NCBI GenBank assembly: GCA_019347575.1 | Contig: JAHWKY010000004.1 | Location: 142,696-206,695 of the forward strand | DNA length: 64,000 nt | DNA from: Actinomycetota bacterium | GTDB lineage: Bacteria; Actinomycetota; Nitriliruptoria; Nitriliruptorales; Nitriliruptoraceae | Direction: 5' to 3' | Shown here: positions 25,084-34,210 of the stretch, in pieces | Layout: each line of letters starts with the position of its first letter | Numbering within the stretch: position 1 is the stretch's first letter | Program-made: the position numbers and the translations under genes | Notes under the pieces: model-generated | Databases searched by the model: none | Told to the model about the DNA's origin: nothing | The model's input: only the letters and a program-made list of their open reading frames with translations

Positions 25084-25725
25084 GTGTACCTCGTCGGACT
25101 CACCGGAGGCATCGGCAGCGGCAAGTCGACCGTCGCCGCGGGGTTCTCGGCTCGCGGGGCGGTGGTCGTGGACGCCGACCGCATCGCGCGCGAGATCGTC
25201 GAGCCCGGTGAGCTGGCGCTCACCGAGCTGGTCGAGCGCTTCGGCGATGACATCCTGCGCCCCGACGGCACGCTCGACCGCCCCGCCCTCGCGGCCATCG
25301 CGTTCGCGGACGACGACGCCCGTGCCGCTCTGAACGCGATCACGCACCCGCGCATCAGCCAGCGTCTCGCCGACCGGATGGCCGAACTCGCGGCGGCTGA
25401 TGACACCGGCGACCCCACGATCGTCGTGCTCGACATCCCCCTCCTCGTCGAGTCCAGGCTGTACGAGCAGCACGACGCCCTCGTCGTGGTGACGGCACCA
25501 CCCGAGATCCGGCTGGAACGCCTCGTCTCCCAGCGCGGCATGGACGAGTCGGACGTCCGGGCACGGATGGCGACGCAGCTCACCGACGAGGACCGGCGCA
25601 TCAACGCCACACACATCATCGACAACAGCGGTGACCGGGCGGCGCTCGAGCGTCGCATCGACGAGGTCTGGTCGCAGTTGACCGCCGCGGCCGAGGCCGC
25701 TCACCAGGAGCGGGCGAGCTCGTGA
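25084..25725 (+). CDS. coaE: Dephospho-CoA kinase
   Basis: A 213-residue kinase that phosphorylates the ribose 3'-hydroxyl of dephospho-CoA, the last step of coenzyme A synthesis. The P-loop is GLTGGIGSGKSTVA at the N-terminus. VVVDADRIAREIVEPGELAL is the CoA-binding segment, ALNAITHPRI and VVLDIPLLVESRLYE are typical, and the lid carries the Arg-rich RLVSQRGMDESDVRARM. The GTG start is 7 nt after the rpsA stop with no clear ribosome site, so translation is probably coupled to rpsA. The 3' end overlaps the HAD gene by 4 nt. The length fits the single-domain form; the C-terminal GrpB-like domain of mycobacterial CoaE is absent. Confidence 0.95.
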   Translation: MYLVGLTGGIGSGKSTVAAGFSARGAVVVDADRIAREIVEPGELALTELVERFGDDILRPDGTLDRPALAAIAFADDDARAALNAITHPRISQRLADRMAELAAADDTGDPTIVVLDIPLLVESRLYEQHDALVVVTAPPEIRLERLVSQRGMDESDVRARMATQLTDEDRRINATHIIDNSGDRAALERRIDEVWSQLTAAAEAAHQERASS

Positions 25726-26456
25726 CCGTCCACACCGTGATCTTCGATGCCGGACTCACGCTCCTGACGATCGCCCCCTCGTGGTGGGAGGTGTTCGTGC
25801 GCGGCTGCGAGCGCGCCGGGATCGACGTGCCCGACCTCGACGGCGACGTGTCGCGCGTGTCACACCTGTTCGGAGAGCACCACGAGGAGTGGCGGGCCCG
25901 GGGTCAGACCTCGCCCCACATCGGTGACGATGCCTCCGAGCAGGCGTTCTGGCGTGCTCTGTACGCCCGGTTCCTCCAGGCACTCCAGATCGAGGGTGAC
26001 CACGAGCACGCCACGGCCGAGATCTTCGAAGCGTTCCGGGAACCGGGCGTCTTCGTCCCGTTCCCCGAGGTCGACGACGTCCTCGCGGACCTGACACGGC
26101 GGGGCGTGCGGATCGCGATCGTGTCGAACTGGGGTACGTGGCTTCGGGAGGTCCTGCAGCACGCCGACCTGCTCCACCGGTTCGAGGCGATCGTCGTGTC
26201 CGGCGAGGAGGGCATCGAGAAGCCGGACCCCACGATCTTCGTCCGTGCGCTCGACCGCCTCGGCCTCGATCCGACACCTCAGGTCGCCTACGTCGGCGAC
26301 GACCTGCGAGCCGATGTCGAGGGCAGTGCGGCGGCGGGGCTGCTGCCCGTGCTCGTCGACCGGCGCGGGCGGCATCCCGACCACACCGGACACCGGGTGA
26401 CCGACCTGCGTGAGCTCGTGGACGTGCTGCCCCTCCCAGGGCCGATCAGGGCGTGA
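25722..26456 (+). CDS. HAD-superfamily hydrolase
   Basis: A 244-residue phosphatase-like enzyme of HAD subfamily I. Motif I is VIFDAGLTLL (nucleophile Asp9), motif II IAIVSNWG, motif III GIEKPDPTIF (Lys) and motif IV YVGDDLRADVEGS. The helical cap between motifs I and II (about residues 20-110) places it near the REG-2/HDHD3-like group. It acts on a small phosphorylated molecule in the cytosol; the substrate is not evident. It overlaps coaE (GTGA) upstream and the peptidase gene (GTGA) downstream, giving a translationally coupled string coaE-HAD-peptidase. Confidence 0.9.
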   Translation: MTVHTVIFDAGLTLLTIAPSWWEVFVRGCERAGIDVPDLDGDVSRVSHLFGEHHEEWRARGQTSPHIGDDASEQAFWRALYARFLQALQIEGDHEHATAEIFEAFREPGVFVPFPEVDDVLADLTRRGVRIAIVSNWGTWLREVLQHADLLHRFEAIVVSGEEGIEKPDPTIFVRALDRLGLDPTPQVAYVGDDLRADVEGSAAAGLLPVLVDRRGRHPDHTGHRVTDLRELVDVLPLPGPIRA

Positions 26457-28153
26457 ACCACCCTCCGGCCCCCGATCGGCGGCTTCGTCTGCTCGCCGCG
26501 TTCGTCTGCATCGTGCTGCTCATCGGCGCGGTGGTGGCCGTGAGCCGTGGCCGCAGCGACGACGTCCGTGCGCCGGCGACCTCGGCGCCGACCGCTCCTG
26601 ACGGGACGAACCCACCGACGCCCGATGCACCGGCGGCACCCACCGATCCACGCCCCGGGACGAGCGCCCCGCCGACCGCTGACCTGGACGCGCTCGTCGA
26701 TCCCGACGCGGCGGAGGCGCTCGGCGCGGAGGCACTGCTGGCGCTCGGTGTCGCTGCGGCGCGAGGGCCCTGGGCCGAGACCGGGCACCCAGCGTGGCCT
26801 GTCGAGGAGCGGCCGGTGTACGTTGCGACGGTCGATCTCGACGAGGACCGCGACCACGTCACGGCCGACGTCGTCATCGCTGCGCGGTCGGATGCCGATC
26901 TCGACGCGATCGTCCTGCGTCTGCTGCCGGCTGCAGAGGCGCTGGCCGACGCCGGAACCAACCTCGCCGTCACGGTGCGCGGTGGTGGCGGCGGTGCCCC
27001 GCACGAGATCGACGCCGCTGGTGCGCGGCTGGTCGTCGACCTCGAGCCGACGGTCGTGCAGGGCGAGGCGTACCTGCTGCGCATCCAGACGAGCTACGAC
27101 GTACCCCCCAGGGTCGCCATCGAGGGCGACGGCGGTGCCGCCGGGTTCGGCCTGCTGGCCCACAACGAGGCGGTCACCTTCCTCGGCCACTGGCTCCCAG
27201 TGCTGACGCTGCCGACCGACGCGGGCCCCATGATCCCGTGGGGCGATGTCGGGGCGTTCCCCGCGGCGGTGTGGTCCGTGACCATCACCCACTCGGGGAC
27301 TCTCCTCACGGGCGGCGTCGACGGACCCTGCCCCGACCCCGCCCCGACGTGCACCTGGGCCCGCGGCATCGCACTGCGTGACGTGTCCGCCGTCGCCTAC
27401 GACGCGGGTGCGATCGCGACCGACTCCCTCCAGGGCGATCTGCTGGTCCGCACGGTCGTTCCCGCGGTGGCCCCGCTCGACGAAGCCGCGCCGCGAGCGC
27501 ACGAGGAGGCCGTCTCTGCGGTCGAGAGCTTCACGCAACGGTTCGGCCCGCTGGCCTGGTCGGAGTTCGACGTGGCGGTCGCCCCGATGGGCACCGGTGC
27601 CGCCGGGATGGAGTTCCCCGGCCTGATCGTCATCGACGACTCCGACTTCACCCAGCTCGGAGGAGAGTTCGGCAGCTTCGTCCTGGGACACGAGGTCGCC
27701 CACCAGTGGTTCCACGCCCTCGTTGGGAACGGCTCGCTGTCGAGCCCGGTCGTGGACGAGGCGGCGGCGCAGTACCTGACGTACCTGTGGTACCGCGACC
27801 ACTTCGGACCGGCCGCAGCCGATCAGCTCGTGTCGACCTACCTGCGTGGTCGGTACGACCGCTACCACGTGCAAGGTGGGACCGACGCCCCGCCGGCACA
27901 GCCACTGGACGCGTTCACGTCAGCCGCGTCGTACGGCGCGATGGTCTACGCGAGGGCGCCCCTCGCGTGGTTGCGCGCGGAGGACCGGCTCGGGGCCGAC
28001 CGCGTCGAGACGTTCCTGGACGAGGTCATCGAGCGGTGGGGGCTGGGCTTCGTCAGCGACGACGAACTCATCGACGCCGCGACCGTCTTCGATGCCGACC
28101 TCGGGGCCATCCTGACCCGTTACTGGCTCGAGGCGGCACCCATCGAGGAGTGA
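26453..28153 (+). CDS. Membrane-anchored M1-family zinc metallopeptidase
   Basis: A 566-residue protein with an N-terminal membrane segment (LLAAFVCIVLLIGAVVAVS, about 13-31). A Pro/Thr/Ala linker, a beta-rich region and a gluzincin catalytic domain follow. The zinc site is H413-E-V-A-H417 with E436 eighteen residues later (HEVAHQWFHAL ... VVDEAAAQYL). The substrate-binding exopeptidase motif appears as GTGAAGMEFPGLIVI, a variant of GAMEN. It is shorter than canonical M1 aminopeptidases (over 800 residues), like the small extracytoplasmic members of the family. It probably trims peptides outside the membrane. It overlaps the HAD gene by 4 nt. Substrates are unknown. Confidence 0.87.
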   Translation: MNHPPAPDRRLRLLAAFVCIVLLIGAVVAVSRGRSDDVRAPATSAPTAPDGTNPPTPDAPAAPTDPRPGTSAPPTADLDALVDPDAAEALGAEALLALGVAAARGPWAETGHPAWPVEERPVYVATVDLDEDRDHVTADVVIAARSDADLDAIVLRLLPAAEALADAGTNLAVTVRGGGGGAPHEIDAAGARLVVDLEPTVVQGEAYLLRIQTSYDVPPRVAIEGDGGAAGFGLLAHNEAVTFLGHWLPVLTLPTDAGPMIPWGDVGAFPAAVWSVTITHSGTLLTGGVDGPCPDPAPTCTWARGIALRDVSAVAYDAGAIATDSLQGDLLVRTVVPAVAPLDEAAPRAHEEAVSAVESFTQRFGPLAWSEFDVAVAPMGTGAAGMEFPGLIVIDDSDFTQLGGEFGSFVLGHEVAHQWFHALVGNGSLSSPVVDEAAAQYLTYLWYRDHFGPAAADQLVSTYLRGRYDRYHVQGGTDAPPAQPLDAFTSAASYGAMVYARAPLAWLRAEDRLGADRVETFLDEVIERWGLGFVSDDELIDAATVFDADLGAILTRYWLEAAPIEE

Positions 28154-28176
28154 GGGGGCGTGTCACAGGCCGTGGG

Positions 28177-28189
28177 TACCCTCGCGCGC
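28177..28189 (+). promoter_or_regulatory. Possible leaderless promoter of uvrB
   Basis: TACCCT at 28177-28182, then 7 nt, then ATG 28190. The spacing suits a -10 element that starts transcription at the start codon. There is no ribosome site before this ATG and no LexA-type box in the 100 bases upstream. Confidence 0.45.
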
Positions 28190-30217
28190 ATGTCCGAGTT
28201 CCACGTCGTGAGCGACTTCGAACCGTCCGGTGACCAGCCGACGGCGATCGACGCCATCGTCGAGGCGTTCCAGGGGGGCGAGAAGGCGGTCACGCTCCTG
28301 GGGGCCACGGGGACGGGCAAGACCTACACGGCGGCGAAGGTCCTCGAGCGCATCCAGCGCCCCGCCCTCGTCATCGCCCCGAACAAGACCCTCGGAGCGC
28401 AGCTCGCCAACGAGTTCCGCGAGTTCTTCCCGGACAGCGCGGTGGAGTACTTCGTCTCCTACTACGACTACTACCAGCCGGAGGCGTACATCCCGCAGTC
28501 CGATACCTACATCGAGAAGGACGCGACGATCAACGACGAGATCGACCGTCTCCGGCACCGCGCCACCATGGCGCTGCTGTCCCGACGGGATGTGGTCGTG
28601 GTGGCCTCGGTCTCCTGCATCTACGGCCTCGGGTCGCCGTCGGAGTACGAGGATCACATCGTCTGGTTCAAGACCGGCGGGCAGATGGATCTCGACCCGA
28701 CGCTCCGTAAGCTCGTCGACCTGCAGTACAGCCGCAACGACCTCAACCTCGTGCGGGGAACCTTCCGGGTCCGAGGTGACGTGCTCGAGATCTTCCCGGC
28801 CGACGCCGACCAGGCCATCCGGGTGGAGTTCTTCGGCGACGAGGTCGACCGCATCGTCCGCGTCGACACCGTGACGGGTGAGGTCTCCGCGCCGATCGGC
28901 GACTACGCCGTCTTCCCGGCGTCGCACTACGTCTCGTCGCGCGAGTCGATCGACCGCGCGGTGCAGACGATCCAGCAGGAGCTGGACGAGCGCCTGGCCG
29001 AGCTGCAGCAGGAGGGCAAGCTGCTCGAGGCACAACGGCTCCGCATGCGCACGAACTACGACCTCGAGATGATCCGCGAGGTCGGCTTCTGCAACGGCAT
29101 CGAGAACTACTCCAGACACTTCGACGGCCGTACGGAGGGCGAGCCTCCGTTCACCTTGCTGGACTACTTCCCCAAGGACTTCGTGCTCCTCGTCGACGAG
29201 TCGCACGTGACGGTGCCACAGATCGGAGCCATGTACGAGGGCGACCGCTCCCGGAAGGAGACGCTCGTCGAGCACGGGTTCCGCCTGCCGTCGGCCAAGG
29301 ACAACCGGCCGCTGCGGTTCGATGAGTTCCTCGAGCGCATCGGCCAGCGGCTGTTCATCTCGGCGACCCCGGGGCCGTACGAACGGCGCGAGTCGGACAC
29401 CATCGCCGAGCAGATCATCCGCCCGACCGGGCTCGTCGACCCCGAGGTGATCGTGCGTGCGACCAAGGGCCAGATCGATGACCTCATGGCCGACATCAGC
29501 GCCCGGGTCGAGGCCAACGAACGTGTCCTCGTCACCACCCTCACCAAGAAGATGTCGGAGGACCTGACCGACTACCTCGTCGAGAACGGCGTCCGGGTCC
29601 GCTACCTGCACTCCGACATCGACACGGTCGAGCGCGTCGACATCCTGCGCGGGCTGCGCCTGGGTGAGTTCGACGTGTTGGTCGGCATCAACCTGCTGCG
29701 CGAAGGTCTCGATCTGCCTGAGGTCTCCCTGGTCGCGATCCTCGATGCCGACAAGCAGGGCTTCCTGCGCTCCGAGACCTCGCTGATCCAGACGATCGGG
29801 CGCGCGGCGCGGAACGTGAACGGTCAGGTCGTGATGTACGCGGACGAGGTGACCGATCAGATGCGGTCGGCCATCGACGAGACCAACCGGCGACGCGAGA
29901 AGCAGGTCGCGCACAACACCGAGCACGGCATCGACCCCCAGACCATCCGCAAGAAGGTGGGTGACATCATCCGTGCGGTGCGTGCCGAGGAAGCGGGAGA
30001 GGCCTACGCCCCGCTGGAGTACGCCGGCGGCCAGCGGACGGCGGAGGTCGACGTCAGCGACCTACCACGCGAGGATCTCGGCGCCCTGATCCGCAGCCTC
30101 ACCGACGAGATGCACGAGGCGGCGGGCGAGCTGCGGTTCGAGTACGCGGCGCGGCTGCGGGATGAGATCGCCGACCTCAAGCGTGAGCTGGCCGCCATGG
30201 AAGCCGCCAACGTCTGA
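28190..30217 (+). CDS. uvrB: UvrABC excinuclease subunit B
   Basis: A 675-residue damage-verification helicase of nucleotide excision repair. It receives DNA from UvrA, opens it and recruits UvrC. Walker A is [16 protein letters not shown]. The beta-hairpin that grips DNA is seen in [20 protein letters not shown]. The helicase motifs include [51 protein letters not shown] and [15 protein letters not shown]. The C-terminal UVR motif ([20 protein letters not shown]) docks UvrC. ATG 28190 is preferred; GTG 28160, preceded by GAGGGGG, would add ten residues. A GCATCC-loop hairpin follows the stop. It converges on the Clp-N gene. Confidence 0.97.
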   Translation: MSEFHVVSDFEPSGDQPTAIDAIVEAFQGGEKAVTLLGATGTGKTYTAAKVLERIQRPALVIAPNKTLGAQLANEFREFFPDSAVEYFVSYYDYYQPEAYIPQSDTYIEKDATINDEIDRLRHRATMALLSRRDVVVVASVSCIYGLGSPSEYEDHIVWFKTGGQMDLDPTLRKLVDLQYSRNDLNLVRGTFRVRGDVLEIFPADADQAIRVEFFGDEVDRIVRVDTVTGEVSAPIGDYAVFPASHYVSSRESIDRAVQTIQQELDERLAELQQEGKLLEAQRLRMRTNYDLEMIREVGFCNGIENYSRHFDGRTEGEPPFTLLDYFPKDFVLLVDESHVTVPQIGAMYEGDRSRKETLVEHGFRLPSAKDNRPLRFDEFLERIGQRLFISATPGPYERRESDTIAEQIIRPTGLVDPEVIVRATKGQIDDLMADISARVEANERVLVTTLTKKMSEDLTDYLVENGVRVRYLHSDIDTVERVDILRGLRLGEFDVLVGINLLREGLDLPEVSLVAILDADKQGFLRSETSLIQTIGRAARNVNGQVVMYADEVTDQMRSAIDETNRRREKQVAHNTEHGIDPQTIRKKVGDIIRAVRAEEAGEAYAPLEYAGGQRTAEVDVSDLPREDLGALIRSLTDEMHEAAGELRFEYAARLRDEIADLKRELAAMEAANV

Positions 30218-30221
30218 TCCT

Positions 30222-30245
30222 GGCGGAGTCGCATCCGGCGTCGCC
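30222..30245 (+). repeat. 3'-end hairpin with GCATCC loop (copy 3, after uvrB)
   Basis: GGCGGAGTC (30222-30230), loop GCATCC, GGCGTCGCC (30237-30245), starting 4 nt after the uvrB stop. The stem has one mismatch and two G-T pairs. It lies between the convergent uvrB and Clp-N genes. Confidence 0.6.
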
Positions 30246-30249
30246 GATC

Positions 30250-30876
30250 TCAATCGGGGAGCACGGTGGCGGCGAGTGAGATGCCACAGGCCTCGCAGTA
30301 CACGAACACGACCTGACGGGTGCCGCCCTCGTCGGAGGGGAGTTCCCGGGTCTCGGTCCGCGCCCGTTCCGACAGCAGCGAGCGGCACCGGGGACAGTGC
30401 GGTTCGACGTGGTGCTCGGGCGCTGGGTCCGGGCCGTGGTCAGCGGTGTCGGTCGCGCGCTCGCGTTCGAGCGCCGCGACGACGTGGTCGCGGTCCACGT
30501 GGAGGGCCGCGAGGACCTTTCCAACCTCGTCCGTGCGGAGGATGGACTCGAGCAGTTCACCCGTGCCGAGGCCCTCACCACCTGCCGAGCCGGCAGTGGC
30601 GACGGCGCCGTCGAGGGCACGCTTGAGGGACGGTGCGAAGGGGACGATGTCGCCGCTGCGGCGGTCGCTCCCGCCCGACACCGCATCCACGGCCTTGCGC
30701 GCCGCGTCGAGGTCGATGCCGGCGAGCCGCAGCGCGGCCGGGGCCGACCCGCCGGGCACCCGACGCAGACCGAGGAGCAGGTGTTCGGCACCCACGTGAG
30801 GGTGTCCGAGCTCGCGTGCTTCGTCCTGCGCGAGCGCGACCGCTTGACGAGCCCAGTGTGAGAACTGTTGGAACAC
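30250..30876 (-). CDS. Clp N-terminal-domain protein with C-terminal zinc ribbon
   Basis: A 208-residue protein whose first 150 residues are a double Clp-N (Clp repeat) domain: FSHWARQAVALAQDEAREL, HPHVGAEHLLLGLRRVPGG and LGTGELLESILRTDEVG. It has no AAA+ ATPase region. A charged linker leads to a four-Cys zinc ribbon (CPRCRSLL ... VFVYCEACGISL). Stand-alone Clp-N proteins in actinobacteria may act as adaptors that bind substrates or antibiotics without unfolding activity; joining one to a zinc ribbon is less usual. GTG 30876 lies 8 nt after GGGAGG. It is followed on the same strand by nothing in its direction, converging on uvrB. Function inferred only. Confidence 0.8.
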   Translation of the reverse strand: MFQQFSHWARQAVALAQDEARELGHPHVGAEHLLLGLRRVPGGSAPAALRLAGIDLDAARKAVDAVSGGSDRRSGDIVPFAPSLKRALDGAVATAGSAGGEGLGTGELLESILRTDEVGKVLAALHVDRDHVVAALERERATDTADHGPDPAPEHHVEPHCPRCRSLLSERARTETRELPSDEGGTRQVVFVYCEACGISLAATVLPD

Positions 30877-30904
30877 GGCGCCGACCTCCCGAGAGCGTCA
30901 CAGC

Positions 30905-32101
30905 CTACGCGGCTCGCGTGAGGTGCGGCCCTATCCGCGCCATCCCGATCGCCACGAGTACAGCCGCCACCCCGAAGAGGACGCCGATCTCGGGCAGGAT
31001 GCCGGCCAGCCCCGCGCCCCGCTCGAACAGGTCCGCGAACGCATCCATAGCCCACGCGTGCGGGGTCAGGTGGCCGACCGTCCGCATCGGTGCCGGGACG
31101 ATCTCGAGCGGCCACATGCAGCCGCCGAGCATGCCCAGCGCGATGCCGATCGGTGGTCCTACGGCGCTGGCCTGGTCCTCGGTGCGGAGGATGGTCGCCG
31201 CCACCAGGCCCACGCCGGTGCCCGCGAGCGTCAGCGCGAGTACGAGCACGAACGCCGCCACCGGGTCGCCCCAGCGCACCCCGAACACCAGGCCTCCGGC
31301 CACCACGATGACGACGGCCTGGAACACCGCGATGGCGAACCGACCGGCGGCGAAGCCGAGCAGGACGTGGCTGGGGCGGACCGGTGCTGCCAGGGCGCGT
31401 CGGGCGATGCCGAGTCTGCGGGCTCGGATGATGCCGCCCGACGCCACGAGCGAGGTGATGAACACGAACAGCACGAGGTTGCCAGCCGCGATGTGGTTGG
31501 TCTGGAGCCCGGTTCCGCCGTCGCCCTCCGCAGCACCGACCGTGGTGGTGGTGACGGATGCACCGGCACGGACGGCGTCGGTAGCCAGTCGTGCCGCCAC
31601 GTCGCTGCGTTCCGCGTCGGCGACCTCAGCGACCACGACGACCACGGCGGCACGGCGCGCGAGGTCGTCGACGGTGCTGCGCAGGACGGTCGCGACCCCG
31701 GCCGAACCGGTCCGCGTCGGATCGGTGACCAGCTCCACCGTGACCGCACCCTCGCCCCCCACGGCGGCGCCCAAGCCAACCGGTACGACCAGGCCCGCGA
31801 TGACCTCGGTGCCGCGGACGGCCTCCCGCAGTGCCCGCTCCGAGTCGTAGGGCACCACCTCGACGACGTCGGGTAGCGATGCCACCAGATCCGCGGCCAC
31901 GGAGGTGTGGTCGAGGTCCGCGATACCGACCCGGGGTTGGAAGTCCTCTCCCTCGAACGCCAGGCCGATGACGTAGATGATCATCAGTGGGAGGAGCACG
32001 GTGAAGAACAGCGCGGTGCGATCATGACTGAGTCGACGCAGATCCGTCTGCGCGACCGTGAGCACGGTCCGGGTGAGTCGGGGTGGATGTGCCTGGGTCA
32101 C
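30905..32101 (-). CDS. ABC-2 type transporter permease (second subunit)
   Basis: A 398-residue membrane subunit of an ABC-2 (NatB/YhaP-like) exporter. One N-terminal helix (RTALFFTVLLPLMIIYVIGLA) is followed by an extracytoplasmic domain of about 170 residues. Five or six C-terminal helices come next, including NLVLFVFITSLVASGGIIRA, FAIAVFQAVVIVVAGGLVFG and FVLVLALTLAGTGVGLVAATI. The loop RARRLGIARRALAAPVRPSHVLLG matches the conserved ABC-2 cytoplasmic coupling region. Its GTG start overlaps the preceding permease stop by 4 nt. With the sister permease and the ATPase it should form a heterodimeric exporter; the exported compound is unknown. Confidence 0.88.
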   Translation of the reverse strand: MTQAHPPRLTRTVLTVAQTDLRRLSHDRTALFFTVLLPLMIIYVIGLAFEGEDFQPRVGIADLDHTSVAADLVASLPDVVEVVPYDSERALREAVRGTEVIAGLVVPVGLGAAVGGEGAVTVELVTDPTRTGSAGVATVLRSTVDDLARRAAVVVVVAEVADAERSDVAARLATDAVRAGASVTTTTVGAAEGDGGTGLQTNHIAAGNLVLFVFITSLVASGGIIRARRLGIARRALAAPVRPSHVLLGFAAGRFAIAVFQAVVIVVAGGLVFGVRWGDPVAAFVLVLALTLAGTGVGLVAATILRTEDQASAVGPPIGIALGMLGGCMWPLEIVPAPMRTVGHLTPHAWAMDAFADLFERGAGLAGILPEIGVLFGVAAVLVAIGMARIGPHLTRAA

Positions 32102-33255
32102 GTCGAGACCAGCCTGCGTGCTCGCAACGCCCCGAGCGCCCCGACGACCGTGGCGATCCCGAGGAGGACGGCGAGCTCAGGGACGACGGCCTCCAGCGCC
32201 TGCCCACTCGACAGGTCGACGTAGCCCTGGAGCGCCCAGCCGTTCGGTGTGAGCTTCGCCACGGCGCGCAGCGCCGCCGGGGCGCTCGTGAGATCGATGA
32301 AGTTGCCTCCGACGAGGGCGAACACGATGGCGACACCCGAGGCGTAGCCGTCGGCCTGCTCGCGGGTCCGTGCGCTGACGGTCACCAGGGCCACGACCGC
32401 GGTCACGGCCAGGACCGTTGCCACGCTGAGGAGGGCGACGCCGGATGGGTCGCCGTAGTGCGCATCGAGCAGGACGCTCGTGAGCACGATGACGACCGCC
32501 ATGCTCGAGATCCCGAGGGCGAGGCTGCCGAGGGCCTTGCCACCGAGGATCGTGGTTCGTGCGATGGGGGCGGCGAGCAGGCGCTGCAGTGCGTGGGTCT
32601 CGCGCTCGTCGAGGAGGCTGCGCGGACCGAACTGGACCGTGAAGTAGAGGAACAGGATCACCATCGCCGCCCCGAAGTAGGCAGCCGTGGCGCCCGAGAG
32701 CGAGGCCTCGGTCCCGTCGTCGATGGAGATCTGGGAGGGCTGTGCCACCGCCCGCGCAGCCGCTGTGCGGGCCGTCTCGGGGTCGGCCCCGAGAGCGAGG
32801 GCGGTGGCCGCGGCCAGCTGCCCCGTCGTGACCCGGTCGGCCAACCCGTTCGCGACCGCCGTCGCGACGGCGGACGTCACCGGGGCGTCGGCGTGTCGCA
32901 GCACCTCGACATCGACGGCAGCTCCCGACGTTGCTCCGGCGGAGAAGCCAGCCGGGATGACGACGCCACCCAGAGCCCGCTCCTCCTCGATGGCACGGAC
33001 CGCCTCGTCCCGGCTGCCGACCCGTTCCACCGTCACGCCGTCGAGGCCGAGCAAGCCGGCGACGAAGGTCGAGGCGATGGCGCCGTCGTCCTCGGTCGCC
33101 ACGACCAGTTCGATCTCGAGATCGTCGGTCCCGCCCAGCGCCAGGCTCAGGATCGCCGCGAGCGTGGCCGGGGCGATCACGGCGAGGATCAGAGCGGTGC
33201 GGTCGCGGAGCCGTTGGAGGAGGTCCTTGCGAGCGATCAGGACGATGGCGCGCAC
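32098..33255 (-). CDS. ABC-2 type transporter permease (first subunit)
   Basis: A 385-residue membrane subunit with the same plan as the next gene. It has an N-terminal helix (ALILAVIAPATLAAILSLAL), an external domain of about 165 residues, then helices such as GAAMVILFLYFTVQFG, SLALGISSMAVVIVLTSVLL, LLSVATVLAVTAVVALVTV and GVAIVFALVGGNFIDLT. The coupling loop reads DERETHALQRLLAAPIARTT, with the E-R-x3-T-x2-R-L-L core typical of ABC-2 exporters related to NatB and drug or Na+ efflux systems. It starts 1 nt after the ATPase stop and overlaps the second permease, so all three are translated as a unit. Confidence 0.9.
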   Translation of the reverse strand: MRAIVLIARKDLLQRLRDRTALILAVIAPATLAAILSLALGGTDDLEIELVVATEDDGAIASTFVAGLLGLDGVTVERVGSRDEAVRAIEEERALGGVVIPAGFSAGATSGAAVDVEVLRHADAPVTSAVATAVANGLADRVTTGQLAAATALALGADPETARTAAARAVAQPSQISIDDGTEASLSGATAAYFGAAMVILFLYFTVQFGPRSLLDERETHALQRLLAAPIARTTILGGKALGSLALGISSMAVVIVLTSVLLDAHYGDPSGVALLSVATVLAVTAVVALVTVSARTREQADGYASGVAIVFALVGGNFIDLTSAPAALRAVAKLTPNGWALQGYVDLSSGQALEAVVPELAVLLGIATVVGALGALRARRLVST

Positions 33256-33256
33256 G

Positions 33257-34210
33257 TCAATCCCGGAGGGCGCGGCCGGTCAGGTGCAGGAAGACCGCCT
33301 CGAGGTTGGGTTCGTGGACTTCCACCGCTGTCACGGTCGCACGTCGGCTGGCCGCGGCGATGAGTTCGGGGAGTACCCCTCGTGCGTCGGCGACGAGCAC
33401 ATCGAGGCTGTGACCCTCGACCGAGACCTCGGACACGGCAGCGACGGTGCGGACGTCCTCGGTGGCGAGGGCCACGTCCCCTTCGATCCCGACGACGACG
33501 CGGTCACGTTCCCCCATGCGGCCGACCAGTTCTCGGCGCGTGCCCTCGGCGATGACGCGTCCGTGGTCGAGGATGGCGAGGCGGTCGCAGAGCCGCTCGG
33601 CTTCCTCCATGTAGTGGGTCGTGTAGAGCACCGACAGCCCGTCCCGCCCCAGGGTCTCGACCGCTTCGAGGATGGCGTTGCGGCTCTGGGGATCGACACC
33701 CACCGTCGGCTCATCGAGGACGAGAAGGCGGGGATCGTGCAGCATCCCCGCGGCGATGTTGAGGCGGCGCTGCATGCCGCCGCTGTAGGTCTCGACGCGG
33801 TCACCGCCGCGGTCCTGCAGCCCCACCACCTCGAGGACCGTGTCGATGCGGTCGTCGAGGGTGCGCCCGGTCAGCCCGTACAGTCGCCCGAAGAAGCTCA
33901 GGTTCTCGCGGGCACTGAGATCGGGGTAGAGCGCGATCTCCTGTGGGACGACGCCGATGTGCGCGCGTGCGGCACGATCGAGGGATCGGCCCGCGACCAG
34001 CACCTCACCGGCGTCGGGTTCGAGGATGCCCACGGCCATGGAGATGGTCGTGGTCTTGCCGGCGCCGTTCGGCCCCAGCAGCCCGAAGGTCTCGCCCCGG
34101 GCGACACGGAACGACACACCATCCACGGCGAGGCGGTCGCCGTACGAGCGGGAGAGGTCGCGGCACTCGAGGGCCGCCGGGTCCGTGACCGCTCCACTCC
34201 GGGTCGTCAC
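33257..34210 (-). CDS. ABC-2 type transporter ATPase
   Basis: A 317-residue ATPase of the drug/antibiotic exporter type. Walker A is LLGPNGAGKTTTISM, the Q-loop GVVPQEIALYPDLSARENL, the signature YSGGMQRRLNIAAGML, Walker B LLVLDEPTVGVDPQSR and the H-loop VLYTTHYMEEAERLCDR. The extra 80 residues after the H-loop are the usual C-terminal domain of this class. GTG 34210 was chosen because it overlaps the hydrolase stop as GTGA and precedes the conserved ALECRDLSRSYGD; a longer frame to 34291 has no support. It energises the two permeases immediately downstream. Confidence 0.92.
   Translation of the reverse strand: MTTRSGAVTDPAALECRDLSRSYGDRLAVDGVSFRVARGETFGLLGPNGAGKTTTISMAVGILEPDAGEVLVAGRSLDRAARAHIGVVPQEIALYPDLSARENLSFFGRLYGLTGRTLDDRIDTVLEVVGLQDRGGDRVETYSGGMQRRLNIAAGMLHDPRLLVLDEPTVGVDPQSRNAILEAVETLGRDGLSVLYTTHYMEEAERLCDRLAILDHGRVIAEGTRRELVGRMGERDRVVVGIEGDVALATEDVRTVAAVSEVSVEGHSLDVLVADARGVLPELIAAASRRATVTAVEVHEPNLEAVFLHLTGRALRD

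Noticed and set aside
23118..25658. An 846-codon open frame antisense to rpsA and coaE
   Set aside because: Shadow frame: repetitive Leu/Asp/Val composition, no motifs, and it crosses two unmistakable genes.
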